From: Campylorhamphus procurvoides
Taxonomy: Eukaryota > Chordata > Aves > Passeriformes > Dendrocolaptidae
NCBI GenBank assembly: GCA_013396655.1
Contig: WBMV01002768.1
Coordinates: 1,147,448-1,211,447 of the forward strand
Length of the DNA: 64,000 nt
Direction of reading: 5' to 3'
Part shown: positions 26,101-36,732 of the stretch, piece by piece
Layout of the letters: every line of letters begins with the position of its first letter
Position numbering within the stretch: position 1 is the stretch's first letter
Translations under genes and position numbers: made by a program
The notes under the pieces: generated by a model
The model's input: only the letters and a program-made list of their open reading frames with translations
What the model was told of the DNA's origin: nothing
Databases searched by the model: none

Positions 26101-29100
26101 CTTGAACTTGAAAGAACACTTTTGATTTAAGTTTTTTATCCATGTTTTTATTTTTAAAAGCACTTTTTATAAAAATCTTTTTAGGAAAATATTCTGGAAG
26201 TATTGGTGTCTTTGTACAATGCCATGAGGTATTGGAATGGTATCTGCATCATTCCTCTGTTCTCCACACACTTGTAAAGCTTTTACTGTGTTCAAGGCAT
26301 GGATTTTTCAGCTGCCTCTGGACAATTTTCCATTGCAGTTTTGAGAACAAAAAAGGTTGCTATGACTATCAACATTTGCCTATTTTTTTACCAGAATATC
26401 AGGTACTTTTAACTGCTTGTCTTACAACAGTTCCTTTGCAGTCTCACTCTAATAATGGTCAAATGGGTCACTTTGAGCTATTTAAAAATAAAGCTAACAA
26501 AAGGTGAGTTTTGACTGAGAAAATACGGCTTTATGATTTGGATAATTGGCAATTTCTCACCAAGATTCAAAAGAAATACAGTGTCATTTGCTTTGTGCAA
26601 TTAACTCAGTCTTGTTGATCACTTAGTTAAAATGAGACACGCCAGGGGTAAGGCTGAGCCTGCCAGTTGAATCCTGCCCTTACCTCGAGTGTCCACTGTA
26701 AGACTTGGTTTAATTATGCTCTCTGAAACTGTGTAAAGGAAAATGTGTCACTGCTGTTTGGTTTTCAGCCATGTAGCAGAAAAGTCTACATAAATCTGAA
26801 CGTGAAGCTTGGAGGCCTTGGACCTGACTATGAAGCAATCAAAGAGAAAGTGAGTAATCCCTGTTACCTGCTCTGCTTTTCAGTTGTGCAAAGAGAATTT
26901 AGGCAGAGAAATCACTGCTGAGAAGCAGCCTGTGACTGTCTGGCACTTTATGTCCTTGTCTTTAGGCCTAGCTTGAGATGCTAAAGCGAAATTCAAATAG
27001 AAGGGAAGACAACTGTACTGTGGGTAATTTGAACCCTCTAATTTTGTAGTTCCAGAAACAGGGAGTAGTTCACAGAATTCAGCAGGGCTAAATCACTTCA
27101 GTAAATTATACACCCATGTGGCTGGTTTGTATTGCCATTCCCAGTGTAGAAGGTCTGCCTAACCTTCACAGTGGAGGTCAAAGAGATGTACACACAAGAA
27201 AATAGCTGGATGCACATTACTCTGTTGAAATGGAGACAGATTGTTCAGATGTACCTGTCACCTTTCTGTTGAGCTCCATCCTTAACACAGTCAAAGGAAA
27301 AGCTCTTAAAAATGAAAAGCTTCCAAAACTGCTGTGCCATTTAGCAGGGTTTCCTGTTGTGTTCTGCTGAGGGGTGATCAACGGCATAGCCAGGTTAAAC
27401 AGCAACAGAGGTGTAAATGGAAGACTTGTTGGAAAAAGTGTTTCATTGCTGGATCCTCTGAGACATTTAATTACATACCCTTTTTTCCTTTTTTTCAGAA
27501 AAAGAAATTAAAACTACAAAAGGAATATTCAAGGCAAATTAAGGAATACAATAAGAAAAATATTACTTTTTTTCAGAGGTTACCTACAAAACCCCAGGTC
27601 ACATCTTCAGTGTCGAGACAGAAGGTAAAAATAGAGTCGCTTTAAAATGCACAAAGGGGTAGATTCTGGGCTTTGCACACAGAAAAGGAAAAGCATAAGT
27701 TTAACTCAGAGTAGGCTAAAATGGTTTTTCCATTCTAATTTTCCTTTTAACAAGTCCAGGGATCCTTGTGGGATCCTGCTGAGTGCTCCCCTGTGCATTT
27801 GTTCTGTAGCGCTTTGCCAAGGGTTGCTGATCTCCTGGCCAGCACCAGCCCTCAGTCCATGCCCCTGCTTTGCTCTCCACGAGTGTCCCAAGTGGAAATG
27901 GAGCAGTATTGCATCCCAGCTCCCAGCACTCCACCTGGCTTGAACAGCTAGTGATGTTCTCCTGGGAAGGGTGGGAAGAAAGGAGCGTTCCCCCTTAGGT
28001 CCATGCTCTGCTGAGCCCACATTCCTGCGCAGTTCTCTCTGCTAATGGACCACCAATAATTATTATCCATCTGCCCCTCAGGCTCCCTCAGAAACTCCTT
28101 TCACATCAGTGCCATAGCTACAGCAATTGCTCTTGTTTTTCAAGCCCACACAACATCACTTCAGCCCTCATTGGCCTCCAAAAATAGCCCAAGTGAGCAA
28201 TGAGTGACTCCATGTCAGTGGCGCACATACACCAACCAAGGGAGCACCTTTTCCTTATTGCAGCAATTAATAAAGCTCTGGAAATAATGTATTTGACCCA
28301 TCAATTCTGCTGGAGCTCACCTGCCTAGTGAGGTATTTCTCCAAGGTGACAAGTGACACCTGCAGGCTTCAGGAGCAAAGTTATAGGGTTTAATGTCAGT
28401 TGAATTCCTCAATTACTTGCATTTATTTTTAAACTTCACATTAACCACAAAGAGATAAATCTATATTCTCTCGATGTCAAAAGGGCTTTGAATTCCTTAG
28501 AAGACTTCCCACACACTCTTCCACCAAGAACACAAGACAATGCAGCTTCCTCTTCAGACATAACAAGTGTTTTGCAATGCATGCAGCAAACACACACCAA
28601 AAATGTTCCAGATTAAACCAGGGTTCTCTCAGTTGCAAGATTCCTGCAATCCTGTTCCCATTCCCTCTGCAAGACAGCCTTCAGGTTCCTGACGTCATTC
28701 CATACTGTTGAACACTCATAGAGGTGTCTCTTTCAGCATGGCCCTGCTCAGCTTCAGTGAGACAAGTCAGACCTGGAATAAGAACTTGAATTCTCCCATT
28801 TAGCATTTTAATTTTGATAGTTAAGCCTATCATGTAGTAGAATCTAAACTTGTCATGTTAACCTGAAAAACTCCCTGCCCTAAGATATGCCTGAGGGCAA
28901 AAGCTTAATGAGACTGGAAAAAAGTGTTTATAACCCTAGTGGATGGTTTATAAATGTTTATAAGCTTGTGTTGCTCTTTCTCTTTTAAAACTAAAACATC
29001 GTTTCGGTGTCTGATGTGGCCTGTAGTGGTGTCAGAAAGCAAAACTCCTTGGGGTGGGTTGTTTTGCAGTCACCACTGAAGCATCTCATGTTGAATTCTG

Positions 29101-29426
29101 TCAGAAAGAACATCAGGAATTAGGAGAAATATTAATTTGTCTCAACATAAACCCACCTAAGTATTCTTGGAAATACCGGTCAGGTTTTCTCACAGTCTGT
29201 TACCCAGTTTTCATGTTTTTAGGCACTGGAATATGCTAAGAAGATTCCAAGGCCAAAGACTTTCATAACAAGACAGTCAGACAAGGAAGTCAAAGAGGAA
29301 GGAGTTGGTCCCCAGACTTCAAATGGAACCAGTTTACCCAAAATCCCATCCTTGGAAACTCTGCGAAGTAGACATGAGAAGGAGAAGGAAGTTGTGGCTG
29401 CTTTCAAAGCCCTTCATATATTATAA
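14101..29426 (+). CDS. JHY: JHY, junctional cadherin complex regulator / C11orf63 (spliced, 7 coding exons)
   Basis: Exons: 14101-14486, 17138-17633, 23057-23673, 24530-24815, 26769-26849, 27499-27624, 29223-29426. All GT-AG junctions keep frame (phases 2, 0, 2, 0, 0, 0), giving 731 residues; mammalian JHY is about 778. The first in-frame ATG after an upstream stop is 14101; a second at 14155 (MNKIHVPPKV) also has a good context and may be the real start, giving 713. Residues about 97-120 are an acidic Glu/Ser run. The conserved C-terminal part has KVYINLNVKLGGLGPDYEAI (exon 5), a basic helical segment KKKLKLQKEYSRQIKEYNKK (exon 6), and ends LRSRHEKEKEVVAAFKALHI plus Leu. No catalytic domain is seen. 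Mouse Jhy mutants have hydrocephalus with defective ependymal cilia (established). Identification rests on synteny, size and the C-terminal block. Confidence 0.88.
14487..17137 (+). other. JHY intron after first coding exon (2.65 kb)
   Basis: Non-coding and AT-rich. No repeat family or RNA gene recognised. Confidence 0.6.
18054..18560 (-). mobile_element. CR1 LINE fragment, about 0.5 kb, antisense
   Basis: It starts with the reverse-complement CR1 3' end (TCATAGAGTAGCCTAGGTTG) and continues through typical CR1 text such as TTGCCATGGGCAGGAACACC, TTGCTCCAAGCCCTGTCCAG, AAGGTCTCCGCAGAGCCTTC and CTCCATGGCCTCCTCTGGAC. The order is collinear with CR1 3' sequence; its right edge is approximate. Confidence 0.9.
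18655..19040. promoter_or_regulatory. Candidate conserved regulatory block in JHY intron
   Basis: This AT-rich, repeat-free stretch has dense homeodomain-type cores (TTTAATTATTCC, AATAATTAGTG, GCTAATTAAAGC) and a POU-like TTATGCATAAT at 18723-18733. Such composition is typical of vertebrate developmental enhancers. Conservation itself cannot be seen here, so this is an inference. Confidence 0.35.
19257..19435 (+). mobile_element. CR1 LINE 3'-end fragment
   Basis: The text runs from GAGAGGTTGTGGACTCCCCA through TTCAAGGCCACACTGGACAG and TTGAACTAGATGATCCTTAA to CCCCTCCAACCCAATTCTAT, the sense CR1 3' end in order. Confidence 0.92.
21310..21352. repeat. Near-perfect hairpin, 19-bp arms and 5-base loop
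   Basis: Arms 21310-21328 and 21334-21352 are reverse complements at 18 of 19 positions. The exception, 21321/21341, would be a G-U pair in RNA. The flanks do not extend the stem. It could be a palindromic transposon relic or a structured intronic RNA. Stem and loop are shorter than usual for a microRNA precursor. Confidence 0.7.
24355..24515. repeat. AT-rich low-complexity tract
   Basis: About 160 bases are nearly pure A+T, including a 15-base unit (ATAGATAATAAATTT) present twice in tandem near 24458. It ends just upstream of the JHY exon starting at 24530, so it contributes to the region before that acceptor. Confidence 0.8.
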
Positions 29427-29594
29427 GTGATATATTTGAAAATATTAATGATATCTTCAAGGCAGAAATGTCAGAATTATTTAATTATGAGCTATGACAT
29501 CACATACTGATTTACCAGCCCATTGAAATATAAAGTGGCTCAAGTTTAATCATTGTTAAATTTCAGACTGAGTTCTACTATACATATTTTTTTT

Positions 29595-29600
29595 AATAAA
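29595..29600 (+). terminator. JHY poly(A) signal AATAAA
   Basis: The first canonical AATAAA after the JHY stop lies 169 bases downstream, followed by a T-rich stretch. It is the likely end of the main transcript. Confidence 0.65.
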
Positions 29601-30611
29601 ATAAACCTTTTCATATATAGCATTTTAAATATGGTCCTCTGTTATTTTTCTTTGAGATAATTGATCTAGCAGTTGTACCTTTCAAACTAATCAGTTGTTG
29701 GCTTGTCACGGCTGAATCACTTTTGGACATGTCAAACATGTAGACACATCTACAAAACATTAAAAAGGAACTTCTGTTTCATGTGATGATCTTAATACCA
29801 ATATTTTTCTTTTTGAAGTGCAGAGGAGACTTTGGCAGACAGTCCAGAAGTAAAGTCAAAAATGAGCCATTGCTGGTAAGGAAGAGAACAAAAATATGCA
29901 CCAGTTGGTAATGATACAGTACTACTTATTCAGATGTTACTCTGTCATTTATTAGTGAATAGTAGTCACACTAAGACCAAAATTTTAAAGCTTCATCTGG
30001 GACAGGAAAATTCCAAACATCTCCTGTCTGAGCAGGCAGACAATCTGTTATTAGCCAGAAGCAGTTGGAAAATGTATTGGGTAACTAAGGATAATTGAGA
30101 GCTGCATGTTTGAGAGGAAACAGCTTTTAACAGATTAAGTTTATAAAAATAACAACAAACAGATGGGTTTCTTACCATGGTTCCATTTCTTTAACTTAGT
30201 AAATTATGAATTAAGTCAATGCGTGAAATGTGATTAGAACACACAGCAAGGGAATTTTTATTAAAATCTCTCAGAAAACAGGCTGGTTAAAAGGAAAAAA
30301 AATAACCAACCACCTTGTGATTATGTGTAGTTGCTTTATCCAATTTATTAGGTCTCTTTTTATATGGGAGGGGAGAGAGAATTAGTCTTGGGCAAAAAAA
30401 GAGTCAGAGTCTCCTTGAACGAGGGTAACAGTGGAAAGATAAGGTGGGGAGGGAGGGAGAGAATAGCTTTGAAATGGCCTTTTTCATGTTATGGCTATTT
30501 TATACATTGCTGGAAAAGTCCTGTACCTTCCATTTCATTGAGTCCTGGGTGAGTTCGACCAAATTCCTGCAGCCCTTGGGACACCTCATTCTTCCTCAAA
30601 GTGGGTTAATT

Positions 30612-30745
30612 CGTAGAATCTTGGAATATCACAGAATATTCTGAGCTGGCAGGAACTCACAGGGGTCATCAGTCCAGTTCCTGGCCCTGCACAGACACCC
30701 TAACAATCTCAGCATGTCCCTGAGAGCATTGTCCAAACTGTAATA
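30612..30745 (-). mobile_element. CR1-like LINE fragment, antisense
   Basis: AGAATCTTGGAATATCACAG, then ATTCTGAGCTGGCAGGAACT, CAGTCCAGTTCCTGGCCCTG and CCTGAGAGCATTGTCCAAAC match an avian CR1 subfamily. The same text recurs at 53906-54230. Confidence 0.8.
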
Positions 30746-31239
30746 TGGGGAAAATTGATCACCATACTGCACTTCATCGTGGAAAACTGTGCCCTTCTTT
30801 AAAGCCCTCCTGACCCACCTGAGAGACAGGAACCTCTCCAGCCATCAGCTGCTTCCCACTTTACCTGCAGAATTAGCCTATTGGACTTTCCAGCTGCAAG
30901 TTATGACATGTATAACATTTGGTGAAAACTTGGTGGAAGAAGTGTCTGACAATGTGGGGACCATGCGTGGGGCTGCAGGGGACATATTTGGCATGTGGTG
31001 GAATGCCAGGAGCTGAATACGTCAGCTGCTGGAACAGGACCATCCTCTGCCTCAGCCTCTTTTCTCCTCCTCACCTTTGGGCAGTTCCCGTGTCCCTCCT
31101 GGAGAAGGTGGTAAGACCCACCCAGCCAGGCTGGGAAAATGGTTCCATGCTCTGCCAGTTGCTGCTTTCCTACTTTTTATTTTTAAACCAAATGGTAACA
31201 CTTGGAAGCATTTCTGATTAGGGAACCTCAACTTGTTTT

Positions 31240-31760
31240 TTCTCCTTAAAAGTGATAATCCCCCCTTAATGTAAACCTCAAGTGCCTATTTTAATGAAAC
31301 CTTCAGATGAATATCAAAGAGCTGTTTATTCGCATCTAATATTTTAATTAGATTATATTCTCAATTTAACCCATTAAACCCCCTTTGATGATCTCCATGT
31401 TTAGTGTTTAGCCCCAGATGCTGGAGGTAATGAATATTGGACCTTTGATTTAATGAGAACTTCTGCCTTTCCAGCCCGACTCCCTTTGTATCCCCCTTTT
31501 TTATTTTCTGAGCTATAGAATCCAGTTAATTGAAGAAGTCTCTTATCACCACACATTAAGGAACCTAAATTAGCATCCCTTTTCTGATTAGAAAATGCAA
31601 GCAGACATTTTCTCTTTGATCTGAGGATTGAGTTGAAGTAGGCAACAGCCTCCTGAAAATGAGCTGATGGCCTTATTATTTGGCTGCCATGCAGATGCGT
31701 CCATGTGGTGCAAAATGCTTAATGTCTTAATTGATCACCTTCCCCTCTCTCTGCCATCCC
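31240..31760. promoter_or_regulatory. Candidate conserved non-coding element upstream of BSX territory
   Basis: About 0.5 kb without repeats contains many TAAT/ATTA cores (TTTTAATTAGATTA, TTGATTTAATGA, CCAGTTAATTGA). Likely regulatory by composition and by position in the gene-poor flank of a homeobox gene. Inference only. Confidence 0.35.
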
Positions 31761-33960
31761 ACTACCTTTTAGAGCTCCCATAATTTAGGGGTATCTTTCC
31801 GGGTGGGTGGTGTGTGTTTGTTTGGGGCTTTTGCAACAAAACAATGAACTTGCAAGAAGCATTTAAATACTAAACCCATGCTAAACTAGAAGCTCTGTAT
31901 ATGATGCTGCCTCTGGGTGAGAGATAGGTTCTTTTATAAACACTGATCGTGTTTTGGTTTATTTCCTCCCAAAAAGATATTGTTTGCAACATATGTGGAA
32001 AGAAAACCTTTTGATTGGCCTCAATACTATTGCAAAATTTCCCTGCACCCAGGAGGTCTGGTAGCACAAGAAGGGACCATATAAGTCAAAGATGAACATC
32101 CATCTGCTTAAAAGCAAAGGACACAAGTTCATGTCTTTCAGACTAGGAAGGGAAGGAGTTTAAGTAAGAAATGGACCTTGAATGTTGCATTAAGTGTTGC
32201 AGGAGGGATTGACCTGGAGCAGAACCTACCTGCCATGGTCCAGCACAGGGCAGAGAGGCATTTGTGTACACTACCCAATGGAACTTCACAACGTTTACTT
32301 GACAGGCCTTTTGTAGTGCTATAATTTCCTAATATTTTAGATTCTAGGAGCATTTCAGCCAAGACCATCTTCAGTGGTCAAAGGCCTGGGGTCAGTTCTA
32401 CTTAGGACCAACCTTACTCCAATAACATCACCACCTCACCAAAGGCATGGACAGCTGCCCCTCAGGCTGCAGACCTCGCCCTCCCCCCCCCTCCCCCCCC
32501 AAAAAAAAGAGTTTTATCAGTTAGAAACAAGTTAGAAACATTAAATAAGGCAGAACCTCAAAGCCATGTTTCATCATTACATTGCTAAAGACAGAAGTTA
32601 AACCAGCCAAGGTTATGTCCAACTCCTGCAGTCATTGGATGCTTGAACAAGCTCTAATGTCCAACAGCCCACAAGCCAAGCACTTGATTTTTATCAACTC
32701 CTATTAGGGTCAATTCTACAATAAATTATAATGGCATAAAGAAAGTACCTTTTATTTTATTATGTTGGTTGTTGCCCAAATCCAAGTGCTTTCTGCAGAA
32801 GAAAAAACAGGAATGTGAAGAAAGGACCTACTCTGGTTGTGCCTGGAAGGTGTGAAGAAAAGCTGGGGATGCTCAGAACCCCAGTGATGGATAAAGGCAG
32901 TGAGTCCCCACGGGTGACAGCTGGCCAGGGTGAGCTAAAGGGCATGCCCTGAGCCTGCTTGGAACAGAAGTGATGCTGAGCCAAAAAGATGTAGGGAGCA
33001 GATGCTAAAGAAACATCTCACAGCTCAGCAAGAGCTTTGCATAATCACGAGTCAGCTGCAGGTGACACCTCCGAGCTGGACTTGTGTGTCCTAAGGAGCA
33101 CCCCAGGGTTTGTTCCAGCAGCCACGGCAAAGCCAACAAGATACACAACTCCCGGAATACCATGTTTAGGAAAGCACGTGGAGTGGTCTCAGCAATAGCT
33201 GAACAGAGTGACAAAATCTGGTCAGCTTGCGAGAAACCTGATTCTTAATTACCTTAAAACCCTCTTCTTCCTTGAAAAGTCCCTACCCTCACAGGTAGAA
33301 AAGACACCACTCTGGGATCACCCGTTCTTCTAAACACATCCTTTACACTCACCGGCCTTGACCAAGTATTGTTGCTGCTGCATTAATCCTCTGAGGAGCT
33401 GACCCACCCCAAGGCACTCCTAGCAATGGATCTGGAACTGTCTCATCTAAGCTTATTATTCCATAGAAACAAGTTAAATCTAAGACATAAATAAGCCACT
33501 TTTTAGGCTGAATAAGACCATCCAAGCAAGTGTTTGAGGTTAGTTAAGGTGATGCTGTTTGTCATTGTGACCAGAAGAGAGAAAGAGCAAAGTCAAAGCT
33601 GACTTTACGCATGTTTAACAGCAAGACTTTTATAAATGATTCACTCTATAACTGCCCACAAAACCTGAATATCTGATCTGCTTTTATATAGCTCTGGCCA
33701 AAGACCGAACAAATTTGTGTTGGAGCTTCTTTCCAGACCCATGAAAGTTAGCAATGTTTAGGGCAGTGGACAGGAAACTGTTTAAAATCAAAAGAGCAAA
33801 GGTTCATGGAGGGATTTTGTACATTGTTTTTGATTTGCTCTAACAACAAACCCCCCACCCTCAGCACATTAACCACTTAGGTGTTAAATAACAGGAAATA
33901 ATTTCATTTAAAAAACTCACTGAAGAATTTTAATGAAAATCAGTCTTCAATGGATTTCTT

Positions 33961-33994
33961 GAAAATAGGAAATTCACCGAGACTTCCTATTTTC
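33961..33994. repeat. Perfect 11-bp inverted repeat, 12-base loop
   Basis: Arms 33961-33971 and 33984-33994 are exact reverse complements (GAAAATAGGAA and its complement). The pairing extends one further A-T pair outwards. It lies in an AT-rich repeat-free block (33800-34060). Confidence 0.65.
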
Positions 33995-35599
33995 AGCAAT
34001 TATTTCCTGCAAGCCATTTTCACTCTATTATTTTCCGAAACAACACATCAAATATTTTATTAAAAAGAGAGAGAAAGGAACAGCTCTAAACAATCTCTCT
34101 CCTCCTTCTCAAGCTTTTGGGGAGAGCAGGAAAAAGTTGGCCATTGTCATGGAATAAGTCAGAACCCAGGAATAAAACCCCATTTCACTTATTCTAAGAG
34201 TAAAGAATTTCTGAAATAAACAAATAAAATGTCTCCCCAGCCCCTCTTTCATCCCAGGGCCACCTCCACTACCCAAACACACAAGAACCTCTTCCCAAAA
34301 ATCTTGCCCTGCCTGTCTAGAAACCGCACCCTCCCCTCAGCAGCCCCGAAGGCATCGCTTCCCAGCCGGGAATGTGACAGAGGGAATGTCTCAGGCAGTG
34401 ACTATTTCCTTCATCTCGGGGGGTTTTGCACCAAACTTCCTGGGATAAGCAGCTTGTTCCCAAATCCTCCTGTGACCTGCAAGGCTCAATGTACCCCACA
34501 GGTGTCCACCTGGGATGGGGACATCCCTGAAGTTGAGGGGTTCACATTCTGCCTGTGTTTGTCACTGAGGTTGGCAGAAGTCAATGGCTTTGGTTTTAAA
34601 CATGACTGTAGCTTTCAGCATCGCCCAAAGTGCCTAAAACCACAGAGAGGTGAAGATGTGTCGGTGTTTGTGGGGTTTATTTTATTGATCAGCATAAATA
34701 CTTTGTGAAGAGAGCTCCTGTAGTGCCAGGGGAGGAACAGCAGAGACTTGAGTGTTATTTGAGTCATATTCTGACCTTGCCTCGCAGACCTGGCACATCA
34801 CGGACCCCCAGAGCAGAGCCAGGCCAGCCCTGAGCTGTGCCCATCCTAAAGGCTGTGGTGCACAACATCCAGCCCTGGGAAACAGCAGTGGAAATATGGT
34901 CAGGAAAAAAAACTATCAAGTAAATATTATGGTAGAGCTTCTCTTTTATATAATTTTTAATAGTCCCCAATGAAATAGGTGCTCAGGGGAGGCTGACAAT
35001 GAGCACAGAGCAAAACAAAACAAATACTTGATGGGCAGACATGGAAAAATAGTGCCAAATTGAAAGGATTTTGAGGCAGCTTCCATCACATCCCTGCCCA
35101 TGGCCGGGCAGGTGTTGTGAGAAAGGAAGAGCCACGGAGCTGGGAGAAGCATTTCCAGCCAGAGATGTGAAATGACCTGCTGGACCTTGCTCTTGGCTCC
35201 CTAAGCTACTTCAAACCACATCAAGGCTGCAGGAGGAAAGCAGTTGGTTTATCTTCTGAATCGCCATTTTTAGGGAGGTGGGTAGCATTTTGTTGGTGAA
35301 AATTATTGTCCTGGAAGTATTTACAAACACCAGATAAAAGCTTTTTCTGGAGAGCTGGGATTTTTCCTCCCCACAATGTGCAATCTTTATTATTTTCCAT
35401 GTAAAAAAATCTGAAGAAAAAAAAGACACAAAAAGGAAGCAAACATACAGTTTTCAATCATCTATATTTTATATATTAAACAGGGACTCGTATTCCTCTC
35501 ATGAAACAACTCGTCCCTTCATTCAAAATGCCCTGAAAATACAGACAACCAAATTAAATTCCCGAATAAATAAAAAAATATAAGGAAAATAAATTAAGA

Positions 35600-36330
35600 A
35601 ACCTAACGAGACACGGACATGCCACCGGGCTGCTGGTGCAGCGAGGGCTGCACAGGTGATGTCTGAGCTAGCACTGTCTCTGCTCCAGGTTTTTATGGAG
35701 GAAATCCCCAGTCGCCCCATCTCCTCTCCGGAGATTCGGACCCTCCGCCGCGCTCCCAGCGCATTTCCCAGCCAGCAGCTCGCCCCGGAGGGAAACAAAG
35801 GTAAACCATAAAAATCTTAATTTACCTGGAAATTAAAACCACTCCCCTGGCAGGAAGGTGAAGGCAAAGCGAGCGCGGCCTGGGGCTGCTCAATGTGACC
35901 GCGACACGGAGTGCGGGGAACCGGAGGGGAGACGCGGGAGAGGGGGAACAGTGGCCAAACGCGGGATCGGTTCTGGGGCTATTTGAGAGGCAAAGGGAAT
36001 ATCCGGGGGGTGATTCACACCTGGCAGCCGGGAAGGAACCAGGCTGCCGGCGCAGGGGTTTTTCCGAGCTATAGAAGATCCTTTTCGCTTGCTGGGAGCG
36101 CGTTTGCTCCGAGCATCCCTGGTAGGGTCGAGTTCTTGGCGATGCTCCCCCTTCCCATATCCATATCGGAATTAAATAAACGGTAACTGTGCTCTTTTCT
36201 GTTTCTTTGGAGGGCTTTTCTACAATTCTTTTTGTTTGAGTATGTGCGCGTCCTGGAAGCTCTGCCCGGGATCGGCGCTAAGGATGGAGCCGGCGAGCGC
36301 CAGCCCAGTGCGTGGAAAAGAGCGACGAGG
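35600..36330. other. Moderately CpG-rich block downstream of BSX
   Basis: CpG frequency rises relative to the AT-rich DNA to the left. No exon with family resemblance was found. It may be the edge of the BSX CpG island or an unannotated promoter. Confidence 0.35.
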
Positions 36331-36411
36331 AGTTAGGGATTCAGGGAGTGGGGATGGGGCTTGCCCTGCCTGCCGCTCCCAGGAACAACAACATGCTGCC
36401 ACGAGTATACA

Positions 36412-36417
36412 TTTATT
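36412..36417 (-). terminator. Candidate BSX poly(A) signal
   Basis: TTTATT on the plus strand reads AATAAA on the BSX strand, about 315 bases after the stop codon. It is the first canonical signal seen in the 3' direction. Confidence 0.55.
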
Positions 36418-36732
36418 TTAAACTCCAGGAAAATTCGGTGAACGGGGAAAAGTCCGACATTTCGAAGGGAAGGGGAAACCTAAAGGAAATTCGTCTTAGT
36501 TTACTCCCTTCCCGCCCCCCTCCGTCAGATTTCCAAGCAAAGCTCAGGCTTGGGGTGATGCGGGAGGGAACCTGCGGTAGTGCCTTCACCCCGGGGAGGG
36601 GACTTTCCTGCCATCAAACACCCGTGCCCCTCGTCCCTGCGCGCGGTCCTCAAGGCTGGGGAGGAGGGGGCGACCTGCGGGGTCGGGGCTTCGGCAGAGC
36701 CGCCCCGGAGCGCAGGAGAGCCCCGGAGCGGG

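Larger units (their letters stand above)
29601..36390. other. Intergenic interval JHY-BSX, no coding exon recognised
   Basis: Contents seen: an antisense CR1 piece (30612-30745), a TAAT-rich block (31240-31760), a poly-C/poly-A tract (about 32478-32508), an AT-rich block with a perfect hairpin (33800-34060) and a moderately CpG-rich stretch (35600-36330). Open frames here lack family resemblance and conserved splice structure. Confidence 0.6.

Noticed and set aside
29819..29877. Possible extra JHY exon with AG before and GTAAGG after
   Set aside because: JHY already ends with a stop at 29426 and a poly(A) signal at 29595; this looks like chance splice motifs, though an alternative 3' exon is not excluded.
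32478..32508. Poly-C then poly-A tract
   Set aside because: Simple homopolymer sequence; no sign of a processed pseudogene beside it.
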